From positions 1-12,784 of the forward strand of contig JAJXXM010000356.1 in assembly GCA_021781095.1 (NCBI GenBank): a stretch of 12,784 nt of DNA, in the 5' to 3' direction. Positions within the stretch are counted from its first letter, which is position 1. The number at the start of each line of letters is the position of its first letter. This stretch comes from a bacterium. GTDB taxonomy: Bacteria > Eremiobacterota > Eremiobacteria > Baltobacterales > Baltobacteraceae. Made by a program: the position numbers and the translations under genes. Below the pieces are notes generated by a model. It was not told the origin of the DNA and ran no database searches. It saw only the letters and a list, made by a program, of their open reading frames with translations. Below, piece after piece: positions 6,997 to 12,784 of this stretch.

Positions 6997-7766
6997 TCGA
7001 AGCGCTCGCCCTATTTCTCGCCGCGCTGGCGGCGAGCGCGTTGGGCTCGATGGTCGGTTTGGGCGGTGGGTTTTTAATGGTGCCGATCCTGCGCCTCGCC
7101 TTCGGCTTCGATCCGGCGGTCGCCGCGGGGATGTCGTTGGCGATGGTCGTCGCCAACGGCGCGAGCAGTACGATCGCGAACCTCCGCGCTCGCCGCGTCA
7201 ACCTGCGCGTGGGGCTCCTCGTCGTGGCGGGCGGGATACCCGGCGCGCTCCTCGGTTCGCGGATCGTCGAACGCATCGCCAGCCCGATCTTCGATTGGCT
7301 CTTCGCCGCACTCGTCGTCGGCGTGGCCATCGATTTTGCGCTACGCCGCTCGCGGCTCGCGCTCTCAAGCACGGACCGCGAAGGCGCGCCGCGGACGATG
7401 CACCCGGTCGCCTCGTTGCTCGCCGGTTTCTTCGCCGGTATTCTCGGTGGGCTCTTCGGCATCGGCGGCGGGATTGCGATCGTTCCCGCGCTCGCCTATT
7501 TCTCCGACGTGCCGATTCACAGCATTACGGCAACCTCGCAGTTCGCGATCGCCCTCACCTCGCCGATCGGCTTCATCGCGCACGGGCTCGCCGGCGACGT
7601 CGATTTTCTCCGCGCGATCCCCCTCTTTCTCGGCGGAATCGCAGGCGGATCGCTCGGCCCGCGCATCGCCGCTCGCCTGCACGCCGCACAGCTCCTCTCG
7701 GTCGTCTCGTTCGCACTCATCCTCGCCGCCGCTGCGATGTTGCTGCGAGACACGCACGTGCTCTAA
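6993..7766 (+). CDS. TauE/SafE family permease (sulfite/anion exporter type)
   Basis: 257-aa integral membrane protein with two homologous halves, as in TauE/SafE. First half: GLGGGFLMVP (22-31) followed by AAGMSLAMVVANGASSTIANLR. Second half: GIGGGIAIVP (156-165) followed by SITATSQFAIALTSPIGFIAHG. About eight hydrophobic segments are separated by a polar linker (RRSRLALSSTDREGAPR) in the middle. Family members move sulfite, sulfoacetate or other organic anions; the substrate here cannot be predicted and no sulfur-metabolism gene is nearby. The start GTG at 6993 shares bases with the cyclase stop (GTGA, 6993-6996) and has no ribosome site of its own, so it is expected to be translated by re-initiation. 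The MFS gene follows after 18 nt. Confidence 0.9.
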   Translation: MIEALALFLAALAASALGSMVGLGGGFLMVPILRLAFGFDPAVAAGMSLAMVVANGASSTIANLRARRVNLRVGLLVVAGGIPGALLGSRIVERIASPIFDWLFAALVVGVAIDFALRRSRLALSSTDREGAPRTMHPVASLLAGFFAGILGGLFGIGGGIAIVPALAYFSDVPIHSITATSQFAIALTSPIGFIAHGLAGDVDFLRAIPLFLGGIAGGSLGPRIAARLHAAQLLSVVSFALILAAAAMLLRDTHVL

Positions 7767-7784
7767 GGCGTAGGCTGTGAAGCG

Positions 7785-9311
7785 ATGAACGAATCTCCGG
7801 CGACGCCCGCATCATCGACGCACTGGGAACCCGGTGCGCTGCCCTCGCTCGCGCGGATGGAAAGCTATCCGTGGCTGGTCGTCGGAACGGTCTGTATCGG
7901 CGCCTTCATGGGGCAGCTCGATGCGAGCATCGCGCAGCTGGTTCTCCCAACGCTGCAGACGACGTTTCGGTCCTCGCTCGCCGACGTTAGCTGGGTCTCG
8001 CTCGCCTATCTGCTCGTACTCGCATCGACGCTGCCGATCTTCGGCCGACTCGCCGATATCTACGGCCGCAAACTGCTTTATACCGGCGGTTTTCTCGTCT
8101 TCATTCTCGGCTCGGGGCTCTGCGGTTTCGCGCATTCGCTCGGCATACTGATCGCCGCCCGCGTGCTGCAGGCGATCGGTGCGGGATTGCTGCAGGCGAA
8201 CAGCGTCGCGATTATCACCGCTGCCGCCGGGCCGCAACGCCGCGGGCGCGCGATCGGCATTCAAGGCGCCGCGCAGGCGATCGGGCTCTCGCTCGGCCCC
8301 GCACTCGGCGGATTGCTGATTCAAGCGATCGGTTGGCGCTGGGTCTTTTGGATCAACGTCCCCGCGGGCATTCTCGGAACGATCCTCGGCTGGTTCGTGC
8401 TGCCGCGAACCGAAGGAATGCATCTCCACGACCGCGGCTTCGATTGGCTCGGCGCGTGGTTGCTGACGCCGGCACTCGCGCTCGTATTGATCGCGCTGAG
8501 CGAAGCGCCGAGTTGGGGGCTCGTCTCGCCGCTCTTCATCGGCTGCGCGCTCGCCGGCGTCGCGCTCATCGTCGTCTTCGTGCTGCACCAACGACGCGCG
8601 AACCCCCCGCTGATCGATCTCACGCTCTTCAAATCGCATGCCTTTAGCGCCGGGAATCTCGCCGGGCTCATCTCATACGGCTTGTTGTTCGGGGTATTTC
8701 TACTGGTGCCGTTCGCGCTCGAAGGCGGCTATCACGACGCACCCTTCGCTGCCGGGCTGCGCTTGGCAACGATCCCCATCGCGCTTGGCATCGTTGCGCC
8801 GTTCGCCGGCGCGCTCTCCGATAAACTCGGTCCGCGCTGGCTCACCGCGATCGGTATGGCCATTGCCGCGCTCTCGCTGGTCGGGCTCGCATTCGCGCTC
8901 GACGGCGCGCCGGGTTCGCTCGTCGCCGTCACCGCGTTGCTCGCGATCTTCGGCCTCGGTCAGGGCCTCTTCACCTCGCCGAACAACAGCGCGATTATGG
9001 GAGCCGCACCGATGCACCGCTTAGGCGCCGCAGGCGGCGTGCTCAATGTCACGCGTACGCTGGGAACGAGCCTCGGCGTCGCCGTCGCATCCTCGCTGCT
9101 TTCATGGGCGATCGCTTCGTACGGACACTTCCGCGACACACTCGATGCACCGCCAGCCTATTTGCTCGCGGGAATCCACGAGGTGCTCTTCGTCTTCGCC
9201 GTGCTCGCACTCATCGCCGCCGGTATATCGATGTTGCGCGGGCGCGAGGAAGCGCTCGACGAGGCACATCGTGAGGAGATCGCACTGATCGAACGCTCCG
9301 GTGGAGTATGA
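7785..9311 (+). CDS. MFS transporter, DHA2 (EmrB/QacA-type, 14 TM) drug exporter
   Basis: 508-aa proton-driven exporter of the DHA2 family. A short cytoplasmic N-terminus (about 29 residues) precedes TM1, which carries the family motif LDASIAQLVLPTLQ (D1-type, Asp46). Motif A GRLADIYGRK (87-96) lies between TM2 and TM3; the antiporter motif C region ends in GPALGG (171-176) in TM5; QAIGWRWVFWINVPAG follows it. The protein is long enough for 14 helices and ends in a polar tail. The start ATG lies 18 nt after the permease stop; the ribosome site is weak. No TetR/MarR regulator and no EmrA/HlyD-type periplasmic adaptor is visible beside it, so the drug or metabolite exported is unknown. It is the last gene of the plus-strand run and faces fumC across a repeat-rich gap. 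Confidence 0.92.
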   Translation: MNESPATPASSTHWEPGALPSLARMESYPWLVVGTVCIGAFMGQLDASIAQLVLPTLQTTFRSSLADVSWVSLAYLLVLASTLPIFGRLADIYGRKLLYTGGFLVFILGSGLCGFAHSLGILIAARVLQAIGAGLLQANSVAIITAAAGPQRRGRAIGIQGAAQAIGLSLGPALGGLLIQAIGWRWVFWINVPAGILGTILGWFVLPRTEGMHLHDRGFDWLGAWLLTPALALVLIALSEAPSWGLVSPLFIGCALAGVALIVVFVLHQRRANPPLIDLTLFKSHAFSAGNLAGLISYGLLFGVFLLVPFALEGGYHDAPFAAGLRLATIPIALGIVAPFAGALSDKLGPRWLTAIGMAIAALSLVGLAFALDGAPGSLVAVTALLAIFGLGQGLFTSPNNSAIMGAAPMHRLGAAGGVLNVTRTLGTSLGVAVASSLLSWAIASYGHFRDTLDAPPAYLLAGIHEVLFVFAVLALIAAGISMLRGREEALDEAHREEIALIERSGGV

Positions 9312-9366
9312 TGCGACGCGCGATGGTGACGCCGTGCATGCCGATTCGCCGTTACGCTGAGTATCG

Positions 9367-9487
9367 CTGTCACGCCGAGTAGGCGCCCTTCGACTCGCTT
9401 CGCTCGCTCAGGACAGGCTCGGCGCCGTATCGAGGCGCGGGAAGTATCCCTCGATACGCTGCCTACGGCAGCTACTCGGGATGACAG
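9367..9487. repeat. Extragenic inverted-repeat element with internal hairpins
   Basis: The ends CTGTCACGCCGAGTAG (9367-9382) and CTACTCGGGATGACAG (9472-9487) are inverted copies matching at 14 of 16 bases. Inside are a 10-bp stem CGTATCGAGG / CCTCGATACG (9426-9435 and 9449-9458), a hairpin GCTGCC-TAC-GGCAGC (9458-9472), and CTTCGACTCGCTTCGCTCGC (9388-9407). The last resembles a motif (its complement holds GAGCGAAGCGAG) that I recall as scattered between genes in many bacterial genomes. It has no coding potential and looks like a REP/BIME or non-autonomous mobile repeat. No target-site duplication is evident. Confidence 0.6.
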
Positions 9488-9590
9488 CGCACCGGTCGGC
9501 AGCTACTCGGGATGACATCGCCTTCGCCGGCAGCTACTCGGGATGACATCGCCTTCGTCGATAGATACTCGGGATGACATCGCCTCAGCG
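9467..9590. repeat. Four tandem 31-bp repeats
   Basis: Units start at 9467, 9498, 9529 and 9560, an exact 31-bp period. The first 20 bases, GGCAGCTACTCGGGATGACA, are identical in units 1-3 and differ at three positions in unit 4. The remaining 11 bases vary: GCGCACCGGTC, TCGCCTTCGCC, TCGCCTTCGTC, TCGCCTCAGCG. Unit 1 contains the right inverted end of the 9367-9487 element, so the array probably grew by duplication of that end. Confidence 0.85.
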
Positions 9591-9606
9591 ATTCGGGGCG
9601 CGCCAC

Positions 9607-9652
9607 AACGATGAACGAGCCCGAGCAGCGCTGCTCGGGCTCGTTCATCGTT
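9607..9652. terminator. Perfect 46-bp palindrome, probable bidirectional terminator
   Basis: AACGATGAACGAGCCCGAGC (first 20 bases) plus AGC is followed at once by its full reverse complement: two 23-bp arms with no mismatch and no spacer. As RNA it gives a very stable GC-rich hairpin from either strand. It sits 14 bp past the fumC stop and about 295 bp past the MFS stop, between convergent genes. Only TTT follows on the plus strand and no T-run on the minus strand, so it is not a textbook intrinsic terminator; blocking of read-through and RNA end protection are the likeliest roles. Confidence 0.65.
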
Positions 9653-9666
9653 TCGTCGGGACGACC

Positions 9667-11100
9667 TTATTTCGGGTAGGTCATCTCGCGGGGAACGACG
9701 ATCTTGTCGAACTCTTCGGCGGTGACGTAACCGAGCTTGAGCGCGGTCTCTTTGAGGGTTGCGCCGTCGTGGTGCGCCTTTTTCGCGATCTCGGCGGCCT
9801 TGTCGTAACCGATCTTCGGCGAAAGCGCGGTAACCGTCATTAACGATTCGGCGAGATATTTCGCAATCACCGACTCGTTCGCCTGAAGCCCTTCGATGCA
9901 ATGTTCGCGGAACATCGTGCAGGCGTCGCGCAGCAACGTCGTGCTGTGAAGGAAGTTCGAGATCATCACCGGGTTAAAGACGTTGAGTTCGAAGTTGCCC
10001 TGGCTCGCACCCATCGTGATGGCGACATCGTTTCCGAAGACCTGCACGCAGACCATCGTCATCGCCTCGGATTGCGTCGGGTTGACTTTTCCCGGCATGA
10101 TCGAGCTGCCCGGTTCGTTCTCCGGGAGAATAAGTTCGCCGATACCGGCGCGCGGGCCGGAACCGAGCCAACGGACGTCGTTCGCGATCTTCATCAGCGC
10201 GGCGCCGAGCGTCTTCAGCGCTCCCGACGCGAAGACGAAATCGTCGTGCGAGGCCAGTGCGGTGAATTTATTCGGGTGCGAACGGAACGGAAGCTTGGTC
10301 AGCTCGGCGAGCTTCGCCGCCGCGCGATTTGCGAACTCCGGATGCGCGTTGAGCCCGGTGCCGACGGCCGTGCCGCCGATGGCGAGATCGTAGAGATGCT
10401 CGAGCGCTTCGCGGCAGGCGACCATCGCACGGTCGAGCTGGGTGACGTATCCCGAGAACTCTTGCCCGAGCGTCAGCGGCGTCGCATCTTGAAGGTGGGT
10501 GCGCCCGACCTTCACGATATCTTTCCAGGCCTTCGCCTTGACGTCGAGAGCGTCGCGCAGCTTCTGAACGGCCGGCAGCATCGCCACCATCGCTTCGGCG
10601 GCGGCCATATGCATCGCGGTCGGGAACGTGTCGTTGCTCGATTGCGACATGTTGACGTGATCGTTGGGATGGATCGGCTTCTTGCTGCCCATCTCACCGC
10701 CGGCGATCTCGATCGCGCGGTTGGAGATCACTTCGTTGACGTTCATGTTCGTCTGCGTGCCCGAACCGGTCTGCCAAATGCGCAAAGGGAAGTGCGCGTC
10801 GAGTTTTCCGGCGATCACTTCGTCGGCGGCGGCGACGATGAGTTTCGTCTTCTCCGCATCGAGTTTCCCGAGGTCGTGGTTGACCAGGGCGGCAGCTTTC
10901 TTGAGCTGCGCCATCGCAACGATGACCTGCTTGGGCATCACGTCGCGAGGCCACGATCCCTCGCCGATCTCGAAATGGATGAGCGAGCGCGCCGACTGCG
11001 CGCCGTAGTATTTGTCGGCGGGCACATCGATGGCACCCATAGAGTCGGTCTCTTTGCGCGACTGAAGCGCGCCGTTGGAGGCGGTGTTGGTGATCGTCAT
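9667..11100 (-). CDS. fumC: Class II fumarate hydratase FumC
   Basis: Iron-independent fumarase of the TCA cycle, interconverting fumarate and malate as a cytoplasmic homotetramer. The product is 477 aa, close to the usual 460-470. Conserved blocks: [20 protein letters not shown] near the N-terminus, [47 protein letters not shown] with the catalytic-site His, and the superfamily signature [11 protein letters not shown] (331-341), whose first serine corresponds to the catalytic base. All active-site blocks are intact. The set favours fumarase over aspartase or argininosuccinate lyase. The frame is open further upstream, but the ATG at 11100 gives the expected short leader before SMG; the extension is Arg/Ser-rich and unlike fumarase. 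The SprT-like gene ends 43 nt upstream, so the two may share a transcript. Confidence 0.95.
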   Translation of the reverse strand: MTITNTASNGALQSRKETDSMGAIDVPADKYYGAQSARSLIHFEIGEGSWPRDVMPKQVIVAMAQLKKAAALVNHDLGKLDAEKTKLIVAAADEVIAGKLDAHFPLRIWQTGSGTQTNMNVNEVISNRAIEIAGGEMGSKKPIHPNDHVNMSQSSNDTFPTAMHMAAAEAMVAMLPAVQKLRDALDVKAKAWKDIVKVGRTHLQDATPLTLGQEFSGYVTQLDRAMVACREALEHLYDLAIGGTAVGTGLNAHPEFANRAAAKLAELTKLPFRSHPNKFTALASHDDFVFASGALKTLGAALMKIANDVRWLGSGPRAGIGELILPENEPGSSIMPGKVNPTQSEAMTMVCVQVFGNDVAITMGASQGNFELNVFNPVMISNFLHSTTLLRDACTMFREHCIEGLQANESVIAKYLAESLMTVTALSPKIGYDKAAEIAKKAHHDGATLKETALKLGYVTAEEFDKIVVPREMTYPK

Positions 11101-11143
11101 AGCCCCGCTATCTTTGCGCGAACGGGGGGCCGACCGCCTGGAC

Positions 11144-11713
11144 TTAGGTCGCTCGGGAGCTCCGAGAGGCCGCCCGCTTCGGAGCGATCGCGCCAACCTC
11201 GCCGAGAACCCGCGTCTCGACGACTTCGTAGACCGTGAGCGGAAAGCGGGGGTCGTGCCGACGCGGGTTGCAGCGCCCGCAGGTCATCGAGCGGCTCGGC
11301 AGGCGGCGGCGGAGCGCCTCCATACCGCAATGCTCGCAGCGAAAGATATAGCGGGTGCTCGCCTCCTGGAGCGGGCGAACCGTTCCGAGATCGTGATGGA
11401 TCGAGGTGATGCCGCAGCGCTTCATCTTGCGACGAAAGTGCGTGCCGTGCCCGGTCTCCCCGAAGCGCTGATAGCACCACACGTGAATCATTTCGTGGAG
11501 GAGCGTCTCCTCGAGCGCCTCCGGATAGCGCCGAAAGTGCTTCGGCGAGAGCTCGATGAGCGCGGGGACGCGATAGGTCGTCCGCCCCGCGCAATTCGAA
11601 AAGCGCTCGTTGTAGGCGATCGAACACGCTCCGATCTCGCCGTCGAAATGTGCGAGATTGAGACGGGCAAAGAGCATCTGCAGGTCGGCTTCGGTCGGCA
11701 AGGGAGCGCTCAT
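11144..11713 (-). CDS. SprT-like zinc metalloprotease domain protein
   Basis: 189-aa protein of the SprT/Spartan-like (zincin) family. The zinc site is HEMIH (73-77) with a third ligand at His89 in the downstream TGHGTHF block (87-93), the family arrangement. A C-terminal zinc ribbon uses C126-x2-C129 and C145-x2-C148 (CEHC...CGRC). The N-terminal part [29 protein letters not shown] matches the usual opening of SprT domains. Eukaryotic Spartan degrades DNA-protein crosslinks; bacterial SprT proteins are poorly characterised, so the role here is unknown. I chose the ATG at 11713; the ATG at 11725 (adding MRAE) is equally possible, neither having a good ribosome site. A much longer in-frame extension runs antisense to the divergent TPR gene and is not credible. 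The stop is 43 nt before fumC. Confidence 0.85.
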   Translation of the reverse strand: MSAPLPTEADLQMLFARLNLAHFDGEIGACSIAYNERFSNCAGRTTYRVPALIELSPKHFRRYPEALEETLLHEMIHVWCYQRFGETGHGTHFRRKMKRCGITSIHHDLGTVRPLQEASTRYIFRCEHCGMEALRRRLPSRSMTCGRCNPRRHDPRFPLTVYEVVETRVLGEVGAIAPKRAASRSSRAT

Positions 11714-11788
11714 CTCGGCACGCATTTCGCCACGGCGTTCGCTCGTTCCGCGCGAGGTGCGCGCGCCGCACGGTCGAACGATGAACGC
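11714..11788. promoter_or_regulatory. Divergent promoter region between the SprT-like and TPR genes
   Basis: 75 bp separate the two divergent start codons and must drive both transcripts unless promoters lie inside the genes. I cannot identify convincing -35/-10 boxes, operators or strong ribosome sites in it. Confidence 0.3.
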
Positions 11789-12217
11789 ATGCAATCTCCA
11801 CCACCAGCGCGGCGCGGCCTTCCGGCGCCGCTGGCCATCGGGCTCTTCGTCGCCTTTGCCGCCATCCTGCTCTTCGTTACCGGCGACTTCATCGCCAAGG
11901 GCTTCGACGTGCATGGATCGGTCTTCGGCTCGGGCGGGCCCTCGATGCAGCAGAATGCCGGGAGCGCGGCTGCCGTACAGGGCGGGCCGCCGCCTGCGGT
12001 GATGCTCCAGGTCTCGCAATTAAAGGCGCGGATCGCGAAAGATCCGCACGATGCCGTCGCGCTCACGCAACTCGGGGATCTCTACCTCACCTCCTCGCAA
12101 TTCGCGCGCGCGATTCCGTACTACGAACGCGCGTTGGCGATCGATAAAAGCAACGTTTCGGCGAAAACCGGGCTCGAACAGGCCCGTATCGGTCTGGGGG
12201 AGGCGTCGAAAGAGTGA
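11789..12217 (+). CDS. Membrane-anchored TPR protein
   Basis: 142-aa protein with a positively charged N-terminus (PPPARRG), one membrane helix (about residues 13-32), a Gly/Ser/Gln-rich linker (about 40-70) and a C-terminal TPR region (about 72-135). The repeat is visible in AVALTQLGDLYLTSSQFARAIPYYERAL (89-116), with the Gly/Tyr/Ala/Pro pattern of TPRs, followed by a partial second unit. The repeats should face the periplasm or outer side and bind a protein partner; none is identifiable. Start ATG 11789 is the first start that gives a clean signal-anchor; it has no clear ribosome site. Its stop overlaps the GTG of the dipeptidase gene (GTGA, 12214-12217), so the two are coupled. The overall plan resembles small TPR proteins of envelope or cytochrome-biogenesis systems, but I would not assign a function. 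Confidence 0.8.
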   Translation: MQSPPPARRGLPAPLAIGLFVAFAAILLFVTGDFIAKGFDVHGSVFGSGGPSMQQNAGSAAAVQGGPPPAVMLQVSQLKARIAKDPHDAVALTQLGDLYLTSSQFARAIPYYERALAIDKSNVSAKTGLEQARIGLGEASKE

Positions 12218-12784
12218 TCGCTCTCCTGCGAGCGACGTTGCTCGCACTCTCCTCGACGCTCGCCGTCCTTCCCAACGGTTTCACGTACCTCACTTCGCTC
12301 GCCCCACAGATTCGCCAAGATATTCGCTACGCGACGACCGATAATTTCACCGGCGCGCGCGTCCCCGGATACGACGCCCCCACCTGCATTCTCACGACTC
12401 CTGCCGCGAAAGCATTGGTCCGCGTCGAGCGAACGCTTCTCGCGCATTATTTGACGTTACGCGTATACGATTGCTATCGTCCCGAGAGCGCGGTCCACGC
12501 ATTCCTCGCCTGGAGCGAGCGCCCGACCGATCTCCGCAGCGAGGCGCTCTATTATCCCAACGTCCCGAAATCGGAACTGTTCGCACGAGGATATATCTCC
12601 GAACGTTCGTCGCATAGCCGGGGCAGTACGGTCGATCTTACCGTCGACGGGCTCGCCATGGGAACGCCGTACGACTATTTCGATCCTCTATCTCGCGGCA
12701 ACGCGCCGGTGCCCACCCAAGCGCGCGCGAACCGCATGTTTCTAGCGATGCTGATGGAGCGCTACGGCTTTAAAGCCTATCCCG
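12214..12784 (+). CDS. Exported D-alanyl-D-alanine dipeptidase, VanX/DdpX family (3' end cut by window)
   Basis: Zinc dipeptidase of peptidase family M15D that splits D-Ala-D-Ala, a peptidoglycan precursor unit. The first 190 residues are visible with no stop. An N-terminal hydrophobic stretch, MIALLRATLLALSSTLAVLP, looks like a signal peptide, so the enzyme is probably periplasmic like DdpX/PcgL rather than cytoplasmic like resistance VanX. Motifs: YRPESA with Arg89 (the VanX Arg71 position) and SSHSRGSTVDLTV with zinc ligands His134 and Asp141; then MGTPYDYF, also typical. The last part of the active site, the E-x-W-H motif, falls beyond the window, so activity cannot be confirmed. The GTG start overlaps the TPR stop. 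No vanHA or vanRS genes are nearby, and turnover of wall peptides is likelier than glycopeptide resistance. Confidence 0.87.
   Translation, partial: MIALLRATLLALSSTLAVLPNGFTYLTSLAPQIRQDIRYATTDNFTGARVPGYDAPTCILTTPAAKALVRVERTLLAHYLTLRVYDCYRPESAVHAFLAWSERPTDLRSEALYYPNVPKSELFARGYISERSSHSRGSTVDLTVDGLAMGTPYDYFDPLSRGNAPVPTQARANRMFLAMLMERYGFKAYP

Larger units (their letters stand above)
9312..9666. other. 355-bp gene-free gap between convergent genes, filled with repeats
   Basis: No credible gene is seen on either strand. The first 55 bp show nothing notable. The rest holds, in order, an inverted-repeat element (9367-9487), four 31-bp tandem units (9467-9590) that share its right end, and a long palindrome (9607-9652). 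Confidence 0.85.

Noticed and set aside
9467..9590. CRISPR array
   Set aside because: The variable parts are only 11 bp and partly alike between units, the last repeat is degenerate, and there are no cas genes.
11101..11196. 32-residue N-terminal extension of FumC
   Set aside because: Arg/Ser-rich sequence unlike any fumarase leader, and it overlaps the 3' end of the SprT-like gene. The ATG at 11100 gives the expected start.
9901..11238. 445-aa plus-strand frame opposite fumC
   Set aside because: Arg/Asp/His-rich translation with no motif, wholly antisense to an intact fumarase. It is a composition artefact.
11726..12019. Long N-terminal extension of the SprT-like protein
   Set aside because: It would run antisense through most of the TPR gene; the translation is low-complexity, and SprT domains normally begin near residue 1 of the shorter form.

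Overview
This is a stretch of bacterial chromosome with high GC content (by eye in the low to mid 60s percent), frequent GTG starts, tight gene spacing and several stop/start overlaps. The gene content is mostly housekeeping: tRNA modification, ribosome assembly, phospholipid synthesis, EF-P and fumarase. There are no phage, plasmid or transposase genes. No rRNA or other phylum-level marker is present, so the lineage cannot be fixed from the window. The style (GC-rich, GTGA junctions, divergent short operons) would suit an uncultured lineage such as Eremiobacterota, but that is a guess.

Layout, left to right. (1) miaB on the minus strand, its 3' end cut by the window edge. (2) der and plsY on the plus strand, overlapping by 19 nt. 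(3) A two-gene minus-strand cassette, 3361-4341: a small protein with a W-F-S-P-K-S-W / YWHYRLG motif, then an AbiEii/AbiGii-type nucleotidyltransferase. This is the only clearly accessory piece and resembles a toxin-antitoxin or defence module. (4) A plus-strand run: efp, a CHASE2-class III adenylate cyclase, a TauE/SafE permease and a 14-TM DHA2-type MFS exporter. (5) A 355-bp gene-free gap, 9312-9666, with an inverted-repeat element, four 31-bp tandem repeats and a perfect 46-bp palindrome between convergent genes. (6) fumC with a SprT-like metalloprotease gene upstream of it on the minus strand. (7) A plus-strand pair reading off the right edge: a membrane-anchored TPR protein and an exported VanX/DdpX-type D-Ala-D-Ala dipeptidase, joined by a GTGA overlap.

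How the genes work together. Der matures the 50S subunit, MiaB modifies tRNA and EF-P rescues polyproline stalls, so the left half is biased to translation. PlsY makes lysophosphatidate for membrane lipid. The cyclase is predicted to convert an extracytoplasmic signal sensed by CHASE2 into cAMP; two transporter genes follow it closely and may be co-transcribed. The accessory cassette and the repeat-rich gap at 9367-9652 deserve the closest look. I see no large undescribed multi-gene system. The most plausible under-studied unit is the nucleotidyltransferase plus its small partner, which is not a recognisable AbiEi.
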